Source: Rhodospirillaceae bacterium CCH5-H10
GTDB taxonomy: Bacteria; Pseudomonadota; Alphaproteobacteria; Reyranellales; Reyranellaceae
Reading direction: 5' to 3'
Length of the DNA stretch: 16,504 nucleotides
Assembly (NCBI GenBank): GCA_001557035.1
Contig: LSKJ01000715.1
Span: 1-16,504 of the forward strand
The position numbers and the translations under genes were made by a program. The notes beneath the pieces are model-generated. The model did not search any database and was not told the DNA's origin. It saw nothing but the letters and a program-made list of their open reading frames with translations. Shown one piece after another: positions 1 through 6,646 of this stretch (its first letter is position 1; each line of letters starts with the position of its first letter).

Positions 1-106
1 ACCCTGTACGATGCCGAGACCGCGGCCAGCCATCGTCCATGTCGAAGACGACATGGTCGTGCCGGTCGAGCGGATGGCTGGCCGCGGTCTCGGCATCGTA
101 CAGGGT
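1..106. repeat. Perfect 34-bp inverted repeat at the left sequence end (fold-back)
   Basis: Bases 1-34 are the exact reverse complement of 73-106, with a 38-base spacer (35-72). The match stops abruptly at 35/72 and begins at base 1. The right copy (73-106) is good mutM coding sequence. The left copy breaks the mutM reading frame's family similarity. A copy of nearby sequence folded back at a sequence terminus is the usual signature of a chimeric read or amplification artefact, not a biological hairpin. Confidence 0.85.
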
Positions 107-346
107 CATGCGGCCCGACATGCCCAGATGGACGATCAGCGTCTGTCCGTCGTCCAGCCGGATCAGCAGGTACTTGGCGCGACGGTCGATGCCGGTGACG
201 GTGCGGCCTTCGACGCGCGCGGCGAACCGGGGCGGCAACGGGACCCGGAGATCGCGGCGGCGCTGCTGCAGCCGGACGATGCGACGGCCGACCAGCCGCG
301 GCGTCAGCCCGCGCCGGACGGTTTCTACTTCAGGAAGTTCGGGCAT
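1..346 (-). CDS. mutM: Formamidopyrimidine-DNA glycosylase (Fpg/MutM), 5' part only
   Basis: Base-excision-repair glycosylase/AP lyase that removes oxidised purines such as 8-oxoguanine. The minus-strand reading from 346 begins MPELPEVETVRRGL, the family's invariant N-terminus with the catalytic Pro2 and Glu3. It continues with RRAKYLL (Lys58, the conserved catalytic-domain lysine), HLGMSG (about 73-78) and HDHVVF (about 96-101). The family then has a block resembling TDPRRFG. Here the reading turns into unrelated sequence (WPRSRHRTG) after about residue 104, exactly where the 34-bp inverted repeat at 1-34 begins. So only about 104 of the usual 270-290 residues are genuine, and bases 1-34 are probably not real mutM sequence. 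The helix-two-turn-helix and zinc finger lie outside the window. The start lies only 27 bp from the divergent gene at 374. The identity is sure; the left boundary is not. Confidence 0.9.
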   Translation of the reverse strand, partial: MPELPEVETVRRGLTPRLVGRRIVRLQQRRRDLRVPLPPRFAARVEGRTVTGIDRRAKYLLIRLDDGQTLIVHLGMSGRMTLYDAETAASHPLDRHDHVVFDMDDGWPRSRHRTG

Positions 347-373
347 GCGCGGCGGCCATGTACAGTGGGGTCG

Positions 374-1363
374 ATGAATGGGCAACAGCGAGCATTAAAC
401 GTCCTGCGACCGGTCGTGACCATGCTCGTCGTCGGTCTTGCGCTGGTGGCGGCGCTGTCCCGGCTGGCGACACGGCATTGGGCGTTCGAGCTGCTGACCC
501 ACTTCAATGTCTATTTCCTGCTTATAGGCTTCGTGCTCGTCCTCGTGGCGCTGGTCCTGCGACAGTGGTGGACCGCCGGGCTGTCGGCGCTGGTCGCCGC
601 GGCGAGCTTCTCGGTCGTGTGGCCGCACATGCACCTGCCGCCGACCGACCTCCAGACCCAGCCGGGGCCGGTGGTGCGCCTCCTCTGGGCCAACCTTCAT
701 CATGCCAACACCGATCTCGCCGCCCTGCGGCGCCTGATCGAGGCGGAAAAGCCCGATATCGCGGTGTTCACGGAACTCGACCCCGCGCACGACGCGGTGC
801 TGCGCGACGTGCGGGAGCTGCTGCCTTTTCAGTCTCCGCCGCCGTGCGGCAACGTGTTCGGGCTGATGCTGCTCGCCAGGAAGCCACCCGAGTCGCTTAG
901 ATTCGACCGGACGATGGGCGAACATGCCCCGCTGATGGTCGCGCGGCTGTGTCCGGCGGACGCAGGCTGTTTCACTTTGCTGGGCCTGCATGCCTGGCGG
1001 CCCGGCCCGTCGGGGACCGAGGCTCGCGACCGCCAGCTCGCCCAGGCCGCCACCGTGGCGCGCCGGGATGTCGAAAAAGGCGAGCGCGTCGTGCTGGTCG
1101 GCGATCTCAACCTTACGCCGTTCTCGCCGGTGTTCGACCGGCTGCTGGCGCAAAGCGGGCTGTGGGACTCCAACGTCCTGCCTGCCGAGCGCCCGCGCAC
1201 CTCGCCGTCGATCTCGACCTGGCGGCTGGCAAACACCGGGATCGGATTGCCCATCGACCATGCGCTGGTCAGCGCCGGCATCGGTATCGTCAGTCGCCGC
1301 GTGGGACCGCACATCGGCAGCGACCACCATCCCCTGATCCTGGACCTGAAGATCGCGCCCTGA
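374..1363 (+). CDS. Membrane-anchored endonuclease/exonuclease/phosphatase (EEP) family protein
   Basis: 329 aa, predicted to hydrolyse phosphodiester or phosphate-ester bonds; the substrate is unknown. The N-terminus has three hydrophobic stretches (about 13-30, 43-63 and 67-84), then the EEP domain. Family metal and catalytic motifs are visible: WANLHH with Asn107, FTELD with Glu134, His206 in LGLHAW, GDLNLTP with Asp244 and Asn246, PIDHAL with Asp295/His296, and the terminal SDHHP with Asp317/His318. The three membrane spans would place the catalytic domain at the membrane, probably on the periplasmic face, as in other short EEP proteins of this architecture. I chose the ATG at 374; a GTG at 365 is an in-frame alternative. 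The longer in-frame reading that begins at 11 lies inside antisense mutM and is not credible. It is divergent from mutM (27-bp gap) and convergent with yggS. Confidence 0.85.
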   Translation: MNGQQRALNVLRPVVTMLVVGLALVAALSRLATRHWAFELLTHFNVYFLLIGFVLVLVALVLRQWWTAGLSALVAAASFSVVWPHMHLPPTDLQTQPGPVVRLLWANLHHANTDLAALRRLIEAEKPDIAVFTELDPAHDAVLRDVRELLPFQSPPPCGNVFGLMLLARKPPESLRFDRTMGEHAPLMVARLCPADAGCFTLLGLHAWRPGPSGTEARDRQLAQAATVARRDVEKGERVVLVGDLNLTPFSPVFDRLLAQSGLWDSNVLPAERPRTSPSISTWRLANTGIGLPIDHALVSAGIGIVSRRVGPHIGSDHHPLILDLKIAP

Positions 1364-1380
1364 CCGCGCGATGGGCGCGG
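1364..1380. terminator. Short hairpin between convergent genes
   Basis: A perfect 6-bp GC stem (CCGCGC ... GCGCGG, 5-base loop) fills the 19-bp gap between the stop codons of the EEP gene and yggS. It has no T-tract, so termination is only a guess from position. Confidence 0.3.
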
Positions 1381-1382
1381 GC

Positions 1383-2066
1383 CTATGCGGCGGGTTGCAG
1401 CGGCGGCCGCGAACCGAAGAGGGCGCTGCCGACCCGGACATGGGTGGCGCCCAGGCGGACGGCCATCTCGTAATCGGCGCTCATGCCCATGCTGAGCCGG
1501 CCAAGGCCGTTGCGGGCCGCCATCTTGGCCAGCAGCGCGAAATGCAGCGCCGGCTCCTCGTCGACCGGCGGGATGCACATCAGGCCGACGATGGGCAGCT
1601 TGTACTGGTCGCGGCACAGCGCCACGAAGGCGTCGAGGTCCTTCGGGAGAATGCCGGCCTTCTGCGGCTCCTCGCCGGTGTTGACCTGGATGTAGCAGTC
1701 CGGCCGGCGGCCGAGCTTCTCCATCTCCTTGGCCAGCGCGGCGGCGAGGCGCTCGCGGTCGACCGACTGTATGACATCGAACAGAGCGACGGCGTCGCGC
1801 GCCTTGTTGGTCTGCAGCGGGCCGATCAGATGCAGCTCGAGGTCGGGCCAGGCCGCCTTCAGCTCGGGGAACTTGCCCTCGGCCTCCTGCACGCGGTTCT
1901 CGCCGAACACGCGATGGCCGACCTCCAGCAGCTCGCGGACCCGGTCGGCGCCATGGGTCTTGGAGACGGCGACCAAGGTAACGTCCGACGGCGAGCGACC
2001 GGCCGCACGCGCGGCTTCGGCGATGCGGCCGGTGACTTCGGCCAGGCGGTCGGCGCCGTCGCTCAT
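1383..2066 (-). CDS. yggS: YggS/PLPBP family pyridoxal-phosphate-binding protein
   Basis: 227 aa, the normal size for this cytosolic fold-type III PLP protein, which has no known catalytic activity and keeps free PLP and amino-acid pools balanced. The PLP Schiff-base lysine is Lys36 in LVAVSKTHG. Other family blocks follow in order: FGENRVQE (54-61), HLIGPLQTNK (79-88), YIQVNTGEE (125-133), GLMCIPP (161-167), LSMGMSADYE (191-200) and ATHVRVGSALFG (207-218), the last forming the phosphate-binding end. Its ATG overlaps the TGA of the upstream TPR gene as ATGA (2063-2066), so the two are very likely translationally coupled. Nothing looks unusual in the protein itself. Confidence 0.95.
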   Translation of the reverse strand: MSDGADRLAEVTGRIAEAARAAGRSPSDVTLVAVSKTHGADRVRELLEVGHRVFGENRVQEAEGKFPELKAAWPDLELHLIGPLQTNKARDAVALFDVIQSVDRERLAAALAKEMEKLGRRPDCYIQVNTGEEPQKAGILPKDLDAFVALCRDQYKLPIVGLMCIPPVDEEPALHFALLAKMAARNGLGRLSMGMSADYEMAVRLGATHVRVGSALFGSRPPLQPAA

Positions 2067-3418
2067 GCGTCGAGCCCGGCGCGCGCCAGCAGCGCTTCCT
2101 CGTTGTTGGGATCGGCGGCCAGCGCCGCATCGAGCGTCTCGCGCGCCCGGTCGTTCTCGCCCAGCGCGGCGAGGCAGATGCCGTAATGCGCCAGCAGGCG
2201 GCTGTCGCCCGGCAGGCCGCGCAGGGCGTGTTCATGGTGCGACCGCGCTTCCGCCGCCCGGCCGAGGCCCATCAGGGCGCGGCCGAAATTGGTCTGCACG
2301 AACGGATCGTCGGGGGTGAGCCTGACGGCCTTCTTCAGGACGCGCCGGGCATCGTCGAACCGCTTGAGGCCGAGCAGCGCCAGTCCCTGATTGTTCATGG
2401 CGCGGGCATCTCCCGAGACCGCCTTCAGGTAGGGCTCGAGGACCTGGAGGGCCTCGTCAAAGCGGCCGAGCTGCACGTACAGGTTCGAAAGCTGGAGAAC
2501 GCTGTCCTGATCGTGAGGGTCCCTTTCGAGGACCTTCTTCAGGATGTCGACCGCCTGGTCTGTCTGACCGGCCGCGGTCCGGGCGAGTGCCAGCGTGTTG
2601 AGGGCGACGGTGAAGGCCGGGTCGAGTTCGAGCGACTTCTCGAGATGCGGGATCGCGTCGCTCGGGCGGCCGCTGAAATAGAGGACGAAGCCCACCGTGT
2701 GATTGAGCGTGGCGCTGCCCGGCGCCAGTTCGAGCGCCCGGCCGGCCTCGGCGATGGCCTCGTCATAGTGGCCGAGGGCCGCCAGCGAGAGCGAGCGGTC
2801 GCCCAGGATCTGGCCGCGGCGCTCGGCATTGTCGCCGGCGTCCTGCAGGGCCATGTCGAACACTTCGATGGCCGCGGAATGCTGGCCGAGCCGGTAGAGC
2901 GCATAGCCCAGCATGTTGCGGGCCCGCGCCTGCAGCGGCTTCAGCGCCTCGGTGCCGTGCTCCTGGATGGCGCGGTCGACATTGGCCACGAACTCCGACA
3001 GTTCGCGCTCGGCGGCGGCGAAGCGGCCCATGTCCATATGGATGGAGGCCAGCGCCAGGCGCGCCTCGACGTGGGTGGGAGCGCGCCGGATCGTGTCGCG
3101 GAAACGGCGCGCCGCCTCGTCGAGATTGCCGAGCCTACGGGCCGCGAGCCCAAGATTGTAGATCAGCATCGGCTCGTTGGGGTCTTTCGCGACCGCCTTG
3201 CGCCACAGGCCTTCGGCTTCCTTCACGGCGCCGCGCTGCGACAGGCAGACCGCGAGGTAGTGCAGGATGTCGGGACGCTCGCCGAAGCGGACCATGGCGC
3301 TGCGGAACAGCGGCTCGGCGCGGTCGTACCATCCGGCGCGCAGATACTGCAGGCCGGTCTGGAGATCAGGGTCGGGTTGGGGCGGGCCGGAAGGCCGGGA
3401 AGGGGGCGCGATCGCCAT
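2063..3418 (-). CDS. Tetratricopeptide-repeat protein
   Basis: 451 aa built almost wholly of TPR units, starting near residue 17. Typical helix-pair signatures recur every 34 residues or so, for example NLGLAARRLGNLDEAARRF, GYALYRLGQHSAAIEVF, LSNLYVQLGRFDEALQVL and GLALLGLKRFDDARRVL. At least ten units can be discerned, so it is probably a superhelical protein-binding scaffold. There is no signal peptide, membrane span or catalytic domain; the first 16 residues are Pro-rich and probably disordered, so it is likely cytoplasmic. The partner cannot be read from sequence. The gene is the first of a two-gene unit with yggS (ATGA overlap) and is divergent from the Smr gene (46 bp). Confidence 0.9.
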   Translation of the reverse strand: MAIAPPSRPSGPPQPDPDLQTGLQYLRAGWYDRAEPLFRSAMVRFGERPDILHYLAVCLSQRGAVKEAEGLWRKAVAKDPNEPMLIYNLGLAARRLGNLDEAARRFRDTIRRAPTHVEARLALASIHMDMGRFAAAERELSEFVANVDRAIQEHGTEALKPLQARARNMLGYALYRLGQHSAAIEVFDMALQDAGDNAERRGQILGDRSLSLAALGHYDEAIAEAGRALELAPGSATLNHTVGFVLYFSGRPSDAIPHLEKSLELDPAFTVALNTLALARTAAGQTDQAVDILKKVLERDPHDQDSVLQLSNLYVQLGRFDEALQVLEPYLKAVSGDARAMNNQGLALLGLKRFDDARRVLKKAVRLTPDDPFVQTNFGRALMGLGRAAEARSHHEHALRGLPGDSRLLAHYGICLAALGENDRARETLDAALAADPNNEEALLARAGLDA

Positions 3419-3464
3419 GCCGGGCTGTGTAGACCCGCCCCATCGCCAAGGCTAGACGAAACGG

Positions 3465-4058
3465 ATGGTCAAGGACCTGGATCTGTTTGCCGCCGCGATG
3501 GCCGGCGTGAAGCCGCTAAAGCGCAAGCGCGCGACGGCGTCGCGCGTGCCTGCCGTCGAGACCAAATCGAAATCGGCAGGCGCCAAGGCATCGACGATCA
3601 AGCCGGCCCGTCCGGTCACGGCCGCTGCACCGAAGCCGCTGCCCGTCCGGCCGAGCGCGCCCGAACTCTCGGCCGATGGTCGCCAGTTCGACCGGGACGT
3701 CTCGCGCGCCCTGTCGCGGCGCAAGCTGTCGCCCGAGGCCAGCATTGACCTGCATGGCATGACACTCGCGGTGGCGGAACGGGCGGTGACCGCCTTCCTG
3801 GCGAGGGCATCGGCGCAGGACCTGCGCGTCGTGCTGGTGGTGACCGGCAAGGGGCTGCGCCGGGAAGGCGAGCGCACGATCGACGGGCGCATCCGGGCGG
3901 AGTTCGTGGGTTGGCTCAATCGCGGCGACAATCGCGACCGGGTGCGGGCGGTCCGCGCCGCCCACGCCCATCACGGCGGCACGGGCGCCTTCTACCTGCT
4001 GCTGCGCCGGCGCTCCTCGGCCAGCAGCCGTTCCTTGCGGGCCACGCCCCAGCGATAG
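3465..4058 (+). CDS. Smr domain protein
   Basis: 197 aa. The Smr domain (named from the MutS2 C-terminus; the family includes DNA- and RNA-nicking endonucleases) occupies about residues 92-183. It shows IDLHGMT (94-100, the family LDLHG motif), VVTGKG (125-130) and HGGTGAFYLLLRR (170-182). The first 90 residues are Lys/Ala/Pro-rich, low complexity and probably disordered, as is usual for stand-alone alphaproteobacterial Smr proteins. The last 15 residues (Ser/Arg-rich) extend past the domain and are encoded in the 67-bp antisense overlap with the 3' end of ada. The actual nucleic-acid substrate is not known. The start at 3465 is the first ATG after the divergent TPR start. Confidence 0.88.
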   Translation: MVKDLDLFAAAMAGVKPLKRKRATASRVPAVETKSKSAGAKASTIKPARPVTAAAPKPLPVRPSAPELSADGRQFDRDVSRALSRRKLSPEASIDLHGMTLAVAERAVTAFLARASAQDLRVVLVVTGKGLRREGERTIDGRIRAEFVGWLNRGDNRDRVRAVRAAHAHHGGTGAFYLLLRRRSSASSRSLRATPQR

Positions 4059-5113
4059 CCGGTCAGTGCGCCGCTCGCTCCCACGGCGCGATGGCAGGGG
4101 ATGACGACGGCGGCCTGGTTGGTGGCGCAGGCGCGTCCCACGGCGCGGGCCGACTTGGGCGCGCCGATCTCGCGGGCGATCTCGCCATAGGTGCGGGTCT
4201 CGCCGGCCGGGATCTCGGTCAGCGCCTTCCACACCTTCCACTGGAAGGCGGTTCCCACGATATCGAGCGGCACGTCCGGCGCATCGAGCGCTGAGGGCTT
4301 GCGGCCATAGAGCCGCGACAGCACGCCCTTCACACGCGGGCCGAGTTCCGCGTCGTTGCGCGCGATCTCGGCGGCCGGGAAATCCTGCTTCAGGCTCTTC
4401 TCGAGCGAACGGTCGTCGTCGCCCAGGAATACCGCCGCTATGCCTTTCTGCGTCGCGGCGACCAGCACGCGGCCATAGTCTGAATCGACGGTGGTGTAGT
4501 CGATGTGCGCGCCGGCGCCGCCTTTGGCATAGGTCGCGGGCGTCATGCCGAGTGTCTTGCCGCTGTTTTCGTAGACGCGGCTCGGCGAGCCGTAGCCCGC
4601 GCCATAGATCGCGTCGGCCACGCTGGCGCCGCCCCGGAGTGCGCTGCGGAAGCGCTCGCGCTTGCGTGCGACCAGCCAGTCGCGCGGGGCGACGCCCAGT
4701 TCGGCGAGGAAACGCTTGCCCAGCGCGCCGCTCGACAGGCCGACCTTGCGCGCCACCTCGGCCAGCGATGGCGGGGTGTCGGCATCGGCGGCCTCGAACA
4801 GCGCGCAGGCGCGCGCCACCGGCTGGCTCAGCCCCACGTCGACCTGCCAGGCGCGCGGCTTGCACCGCTTGCACGCACGGAAACCCGCCGCCTCCGCCGC
4901 CTCGGGCGAGGCGTGGAAGTCGACGTTGCGCCGCAAAGGCGGACGCGCCGCGCACGACGGCAGGCAATAGACCCCGGTTGTACGAACCGAGAACCAGAAC
5001 CGGCCGTTGTAGGCGCGGTCGCGCCGCTGGACGGCGTGCCAGCAGGTTTCCGCGTCGGGAAGAAGGGAAGTGGCGAGGGCCACGGCGGGGAACGAAAGAG
5101 GATGTTGGGTCAT
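3992..5113 (-). CDS. ada: Ada: methylphosphotriester/O6-methylguanine-DNA methyltransferase and AraC-type regulator
   Basis: 373 aa with all three Ada parts. The N-terminal Ada zinc domain (about 22-90) has Cys50 and Cys54 (TTGVYCLPSC) and Cys81/Cys84 (CKRC) as zinc ligands; Cys50 corresponds to the methyl-acceptor Cys38 of E. coli Ada. An AraC-type helix-turn-helix region follows (about 97-196; SLAEVARKVGLSSGALGKRF). The C-terminal methyltransferase domain (about 205-370) has the active-site PCHR motif (Cys340). The protein repairs alkylated DNA by suicidal methyl transfer and, once methylated at the N-terminal cysteine, should activate alkylation-response genes. The N-terminus is about 12 residues longer than the E. 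coli form. It lies 67 bp downstream of the DUF1127 gene on the same strand and overlaps the Smr gene 3' end. No alkB or alkA is present in the window. Confidence 0.95.
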   Translation of the reverse strand: MTQHPLSFPAVALATSLLPDAETCWHAVQRRDRAYNGRFWFSVRTTGVYCLPSCAARPPLRRNVDFHASPEAAEAAGFRACKRCKPRAWQVDVGLSQPVARACALFEAADADTPPSLAEVARKVGLSSGALGKRFLAELGVAPRDWLVARKRERFRSALRGGASVADAIYGAGYGSPSRVYENSGKTLGMTPATYAKGGAGAHIDYTTVDSDYGRVLVAATQKGIAAVFLGDDDRSLEKSLKQDFPAAEIARNDAELGPRVKGVLSRLYGRKPSALDAPDVPLDIVGTAFQWKVWKALTEIPAGETRTYGEIAREIGAPKSARAVGRACATNQAAVVIPCHRAVGASGALTGYRWGVARKERLLAEERRRSSR

Positions 5114-5150
5114 GGCGCCATCAAAGCACCACGACCCGAACCTGCTCTAT

Positions 5151-5164
5151 CCGGCGCCCGCCGG
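5151..5164. other. Small GC hairpin between DUF1127 gene and ada
   Basis: CCGGCG-CC-CGCCGG, a perfect 6-bp dyad with a 2-base centre, lies in the 67-bp gap upstream of ada on the minus strand. It could attenuate read-through from the DUF1127 gene or be an operator. There is no T-run. Confidence 0.25.
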
Positions 5165-5180
5165 CAATTCCGTCCTGGCC

Positions 5181-5417
5181 TTACGACCAGAAGGACTTGC
5201 CGGCCTCGAACCGGGCGGTGGCCCGGTCGACGCCGATGTCCCGCAGCAGTCGCTCGTCCAGCTGGGCCAGCTGATTTCGCGAACGGGCAAGCTCGGCTCG
5301 GGTCATGATTTTCTCGATCCCGACCACGACCGTACCCGCCAGCAGCGCGACGGCGCGGCCGAACGAGAAGGAGGGGGCGCTCGCGTGGGAAACCCGCGCG
5401 GTGGATACGATCGACAT
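5181..5417 (-). CDS. DUF1127 small protein
   Basis: 78 aa. The C-terminal third carries the DUF1127 signature: RNQLAQLDERLLRDIGVDR (about 47-65) followed by an Arg/aromatic tail ending KSFWS. The N-terminal half has a hydrophobic stretch (about 20-34, GRAVALLAGTVVVGI), longer than in the shortest DUF1127 proteins. GGAG sits 8 bases before the ATG on the minus strand, giving good start support. DUF1127 proteins are small, often stress-induced proteins of alphaproteobacteria; some members influence RNA turnover or phosphate and carbon metabolism, but no role can be read here. It is divergent from a GcvA-like LysR gene across 141 bp with two dyads, so that regulator probably controls it. Confidence 0.85.
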   Translation of the reverse strand: MSIVSTARVSHASAPSFSFGRAVALLAGTVVVGIEKIMTRAELARSRNQLAQLDERLLRDIGVDRATARFEAGKSFWS

Positions 5418-5481
5418 GACTTAGCTCCGCTTGAGGCGATGAGGCCGGGGATCGGCAGTTGCGCCTCGTTTCTGGCCCGTA

Positions 5482-5509
5482 TTTGCTGTATCCTGTGGAT
5501 ACTTGCAAA
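5482..5509. promoter_or_regulatory. Large dyad in the LysR/DUF1127 intergenic region (candidate operator)
   Basis: The core GTATCC-TGT-GGATAC (5488-5502) is a perfect 6-bp inverted repeat. It is flanked by TTTGC (5482-5486) and GCAAA (5505-5509), extending the dyad to 11 paired bases with a one-base offset. The DUF1127 start is 64 bp away. On the minus strand a TTGCAA hexamer lies at the start of the dyad, so it may overlap the DUF1127 promoter. It has the size and symmetry expected of a LysR-type site, though assignment to this regulator is inference. Confidence 0.55.
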
Positions 5510-5529
5510 GGATGAAAGCTCGGGGGAGG

Positions 5530-5544
5530 CATAGAATTTCTATG
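5530..5544. promoter_or_regulatory. 15-bp perfect palindrome just upstream of lysR (candidate operator over -10)
   Basis: CATAGAA-T-TTCTATG is perfectly symmetric and ends 14 bases before the lysR ATG. It contains TAGAAT (5532-5537), one mismatch from the -10 consensus on the plus strand, so a protein bound here would cover the likely lysR start site. That fits negative autoregulation. There is no clear ribosome-binding site between the palindrome and the ATG. Confidence 0.5.
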
Positions 5545-5558
5545 AGCGTGTTTCCAAG

Positions 5559-6482
5559 ATGAGCCGGTCGCAACTGCCACTCAACGCCTTGCGCGCCTTC
5601 GAGGCCGCCGCCCGTCACGCCAGTTTCACGCATGCCGCCGAGGAGCTTCACGTCACGCAGGCGGCCGTCAGCCATCAGGTGAAGGCGCTCGAAGAGAAGC
5701 TCGGTGTCGCGCTCTTCGTGCGCCGGCCGCGCGGGCTGGAGATCACCAGCGAAGGCGAGGCGCTGCTGCCCGACCTGCGCGATGCGTTCGATCGCATGAC
5801 CAACGCGCTGGAGAGGGTCGGCCGCAAGGCCAACTCCGGCACGCTGAACGTCAGCCTCGTCACGACCTTCGCGCTGGGCTGGCTGGTGCCGCGCCTGCAT
5901 CGCTTCCAGGCCAAGCATCCCGAGATCGAGGTGCGCATGACGACGAGCCAGAAGCGCGTCGACTTCGCGCGCGAGGATGTCGACTGCGCCATCCGGTTCA
6001 CCGTGCAGCCGGAGCCCGATCTGCATGCAACGAGGCTGTTCAGCGACGTGCTGACGCCGCTTTGCGGCAAGCGCTATCGCGACAAGCTGAAGACGTTCGA
6101 CGACCTGAAGCGCGTGCCGTTCATCGACATGACGCACGATCCCGAATGGGCGATCTGGCTGCGCGCCGTCGGTCTCGGCGACTTCAAACCCAAGCGCGTG
6201 CTCACCTTCGACTCGACGATGATCGCGGTGGAAGCGGCGATGGAAGGCGCGGGTGTGGCGGTGGGGCCTCCACAACTTTTCCGCGAGGAGCTGGCGGAGG
6301 GTCGCCTGTTCCAGCCGTTCGAGCAGATTGTCGACAGCGGCAAGGCCTGGTGGTTCGTCTGTCCGCCGGCATCGGTCAGCCGTCCGAAGACCAAGGCGTT
6401 CGAGGAATGGCTGATCGAGGAGCTGGCCGCCCCGCAGGCCCGCACGGTGCGCCCGGCGCTGGCGGCGGCCGCGCGCCGCTGA
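5559..6482 (+). CDS. GcvA-like LysR-family transcriptional regulator
   Basis: 307 aa, normal LysR length. The N-terminal winged helix-turn-helix occupies about residues 8-65 (FTHAAEELHVTQAAVSHQV is the recognition segment), beginning with LPLNALRAFEAAARH as in the GcvA/AmpR subgroup. The rest is the periplasmic-binding-protein-like effector domain (about 92-295), including VSLVTTFALGWLVPRL and GAGVAVGP. The effector is unknown; GcvA itself controls glycine cleavage, but no gcv gene is present here, so the resemblance is to subgroup only. Upstream lie a perfect 15-bp palindrome and a larger dyad shared with the divergent DUF1127 gene, so autoregulation plus control of that gene is the simplest reading. 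The start at 5559 matches the family N-terminus, though no good Shine-Dalgarno is visible. Confidence 0.9.
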   Translation: MSRSQLPLNALRAFEAAARHASFTHAAEELHVTQAAVSHQVKALEEKLGVALFVRRPRGLEITSEGEALLPDLRDAFDRMTNALERVGRKANSGTLNVSLVTTFALGWLVPRLHRFQAKHPEIEVRMTTSQKRVDFAREDVDCAIRFTVQPEPDLHATRLFSDVLTPLCGKRYRDKLKTFDDLKRVPFIDMTHDPEWAIWLRAVGLGDFKPKRVLTFDSTMIAVEAAMEGAGVAVGPPQLFREELAEGRLFQPFEQIVDSGKAWWFVCPPASVSRPKTKAFEEWLIEELAAPQARTVRPALAAAARR

Positions 6483-6571
6483 GGCGTCCTCGAAAAAATC
6501 TAATGGCCGGGAAACGGAGAACCTCACTCTGGAGATAGGGGCCTCCGGGTGGGCCAATGGGGAAAAGTCGT

Positions 6572-6641
6572 TCAATGGAGCGCGCCACTCCAGTGGCGCT
6601 CAAGGATCATGAGGCGCCACTGGAGTGGCGCGCTCCATTGA
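6572..6641. repeat. Nested 28-bp perfect inverted repeat between convergent genes (REP-like, possible bidirectional terminator)
   Basis: 6572-6599 is the exact reverse complement of 6614-6641, with a 14-base loop. Each arm also contains its own dyad, GCGCCACT-(CC or GG)-AGTGGCGC, so the element can fold as one long stem or two small hairpins. It sits between the ends of lysR (6482) and the kamA-type gene (6647), touching the latter's 3' end. Position suggests transcription termination in both directions; there is no T-tract. The rest of the 164-bp gap (6483-6571) holds nothing recognisable. Confidence 0.75.
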
Positions 6642-6646
6642 GATGG

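Noticed and set aside
11..373. In-frame N-terminal extension of the EEP protein
   Set aside because: It lies antisense to clear mutM coding sequence and gives low-complexity protein; the family protein begins near 374.
829..2235. 468-aa minus-strand open frame
   Set aside because: Arg/Pro-rich shadow spanning the antisense of the EEP gene and another frame of yggS.
2186..3748. 520-aa plus-strand open frame
   Set aside because: Antisense of the TPR gene in GC-rich DNA; no family pattern, and it runs through the Smr start.
3516..4967. 483-aa minus-strand open frame
   Set aside because: Arg/Gly/Ala-rich shadow of ada and antisense of smr.
5421..6575. 384-aa minus-strand open frame opposite lysR
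   Set aside because: Shadow with no domain; it would cross the operator region.
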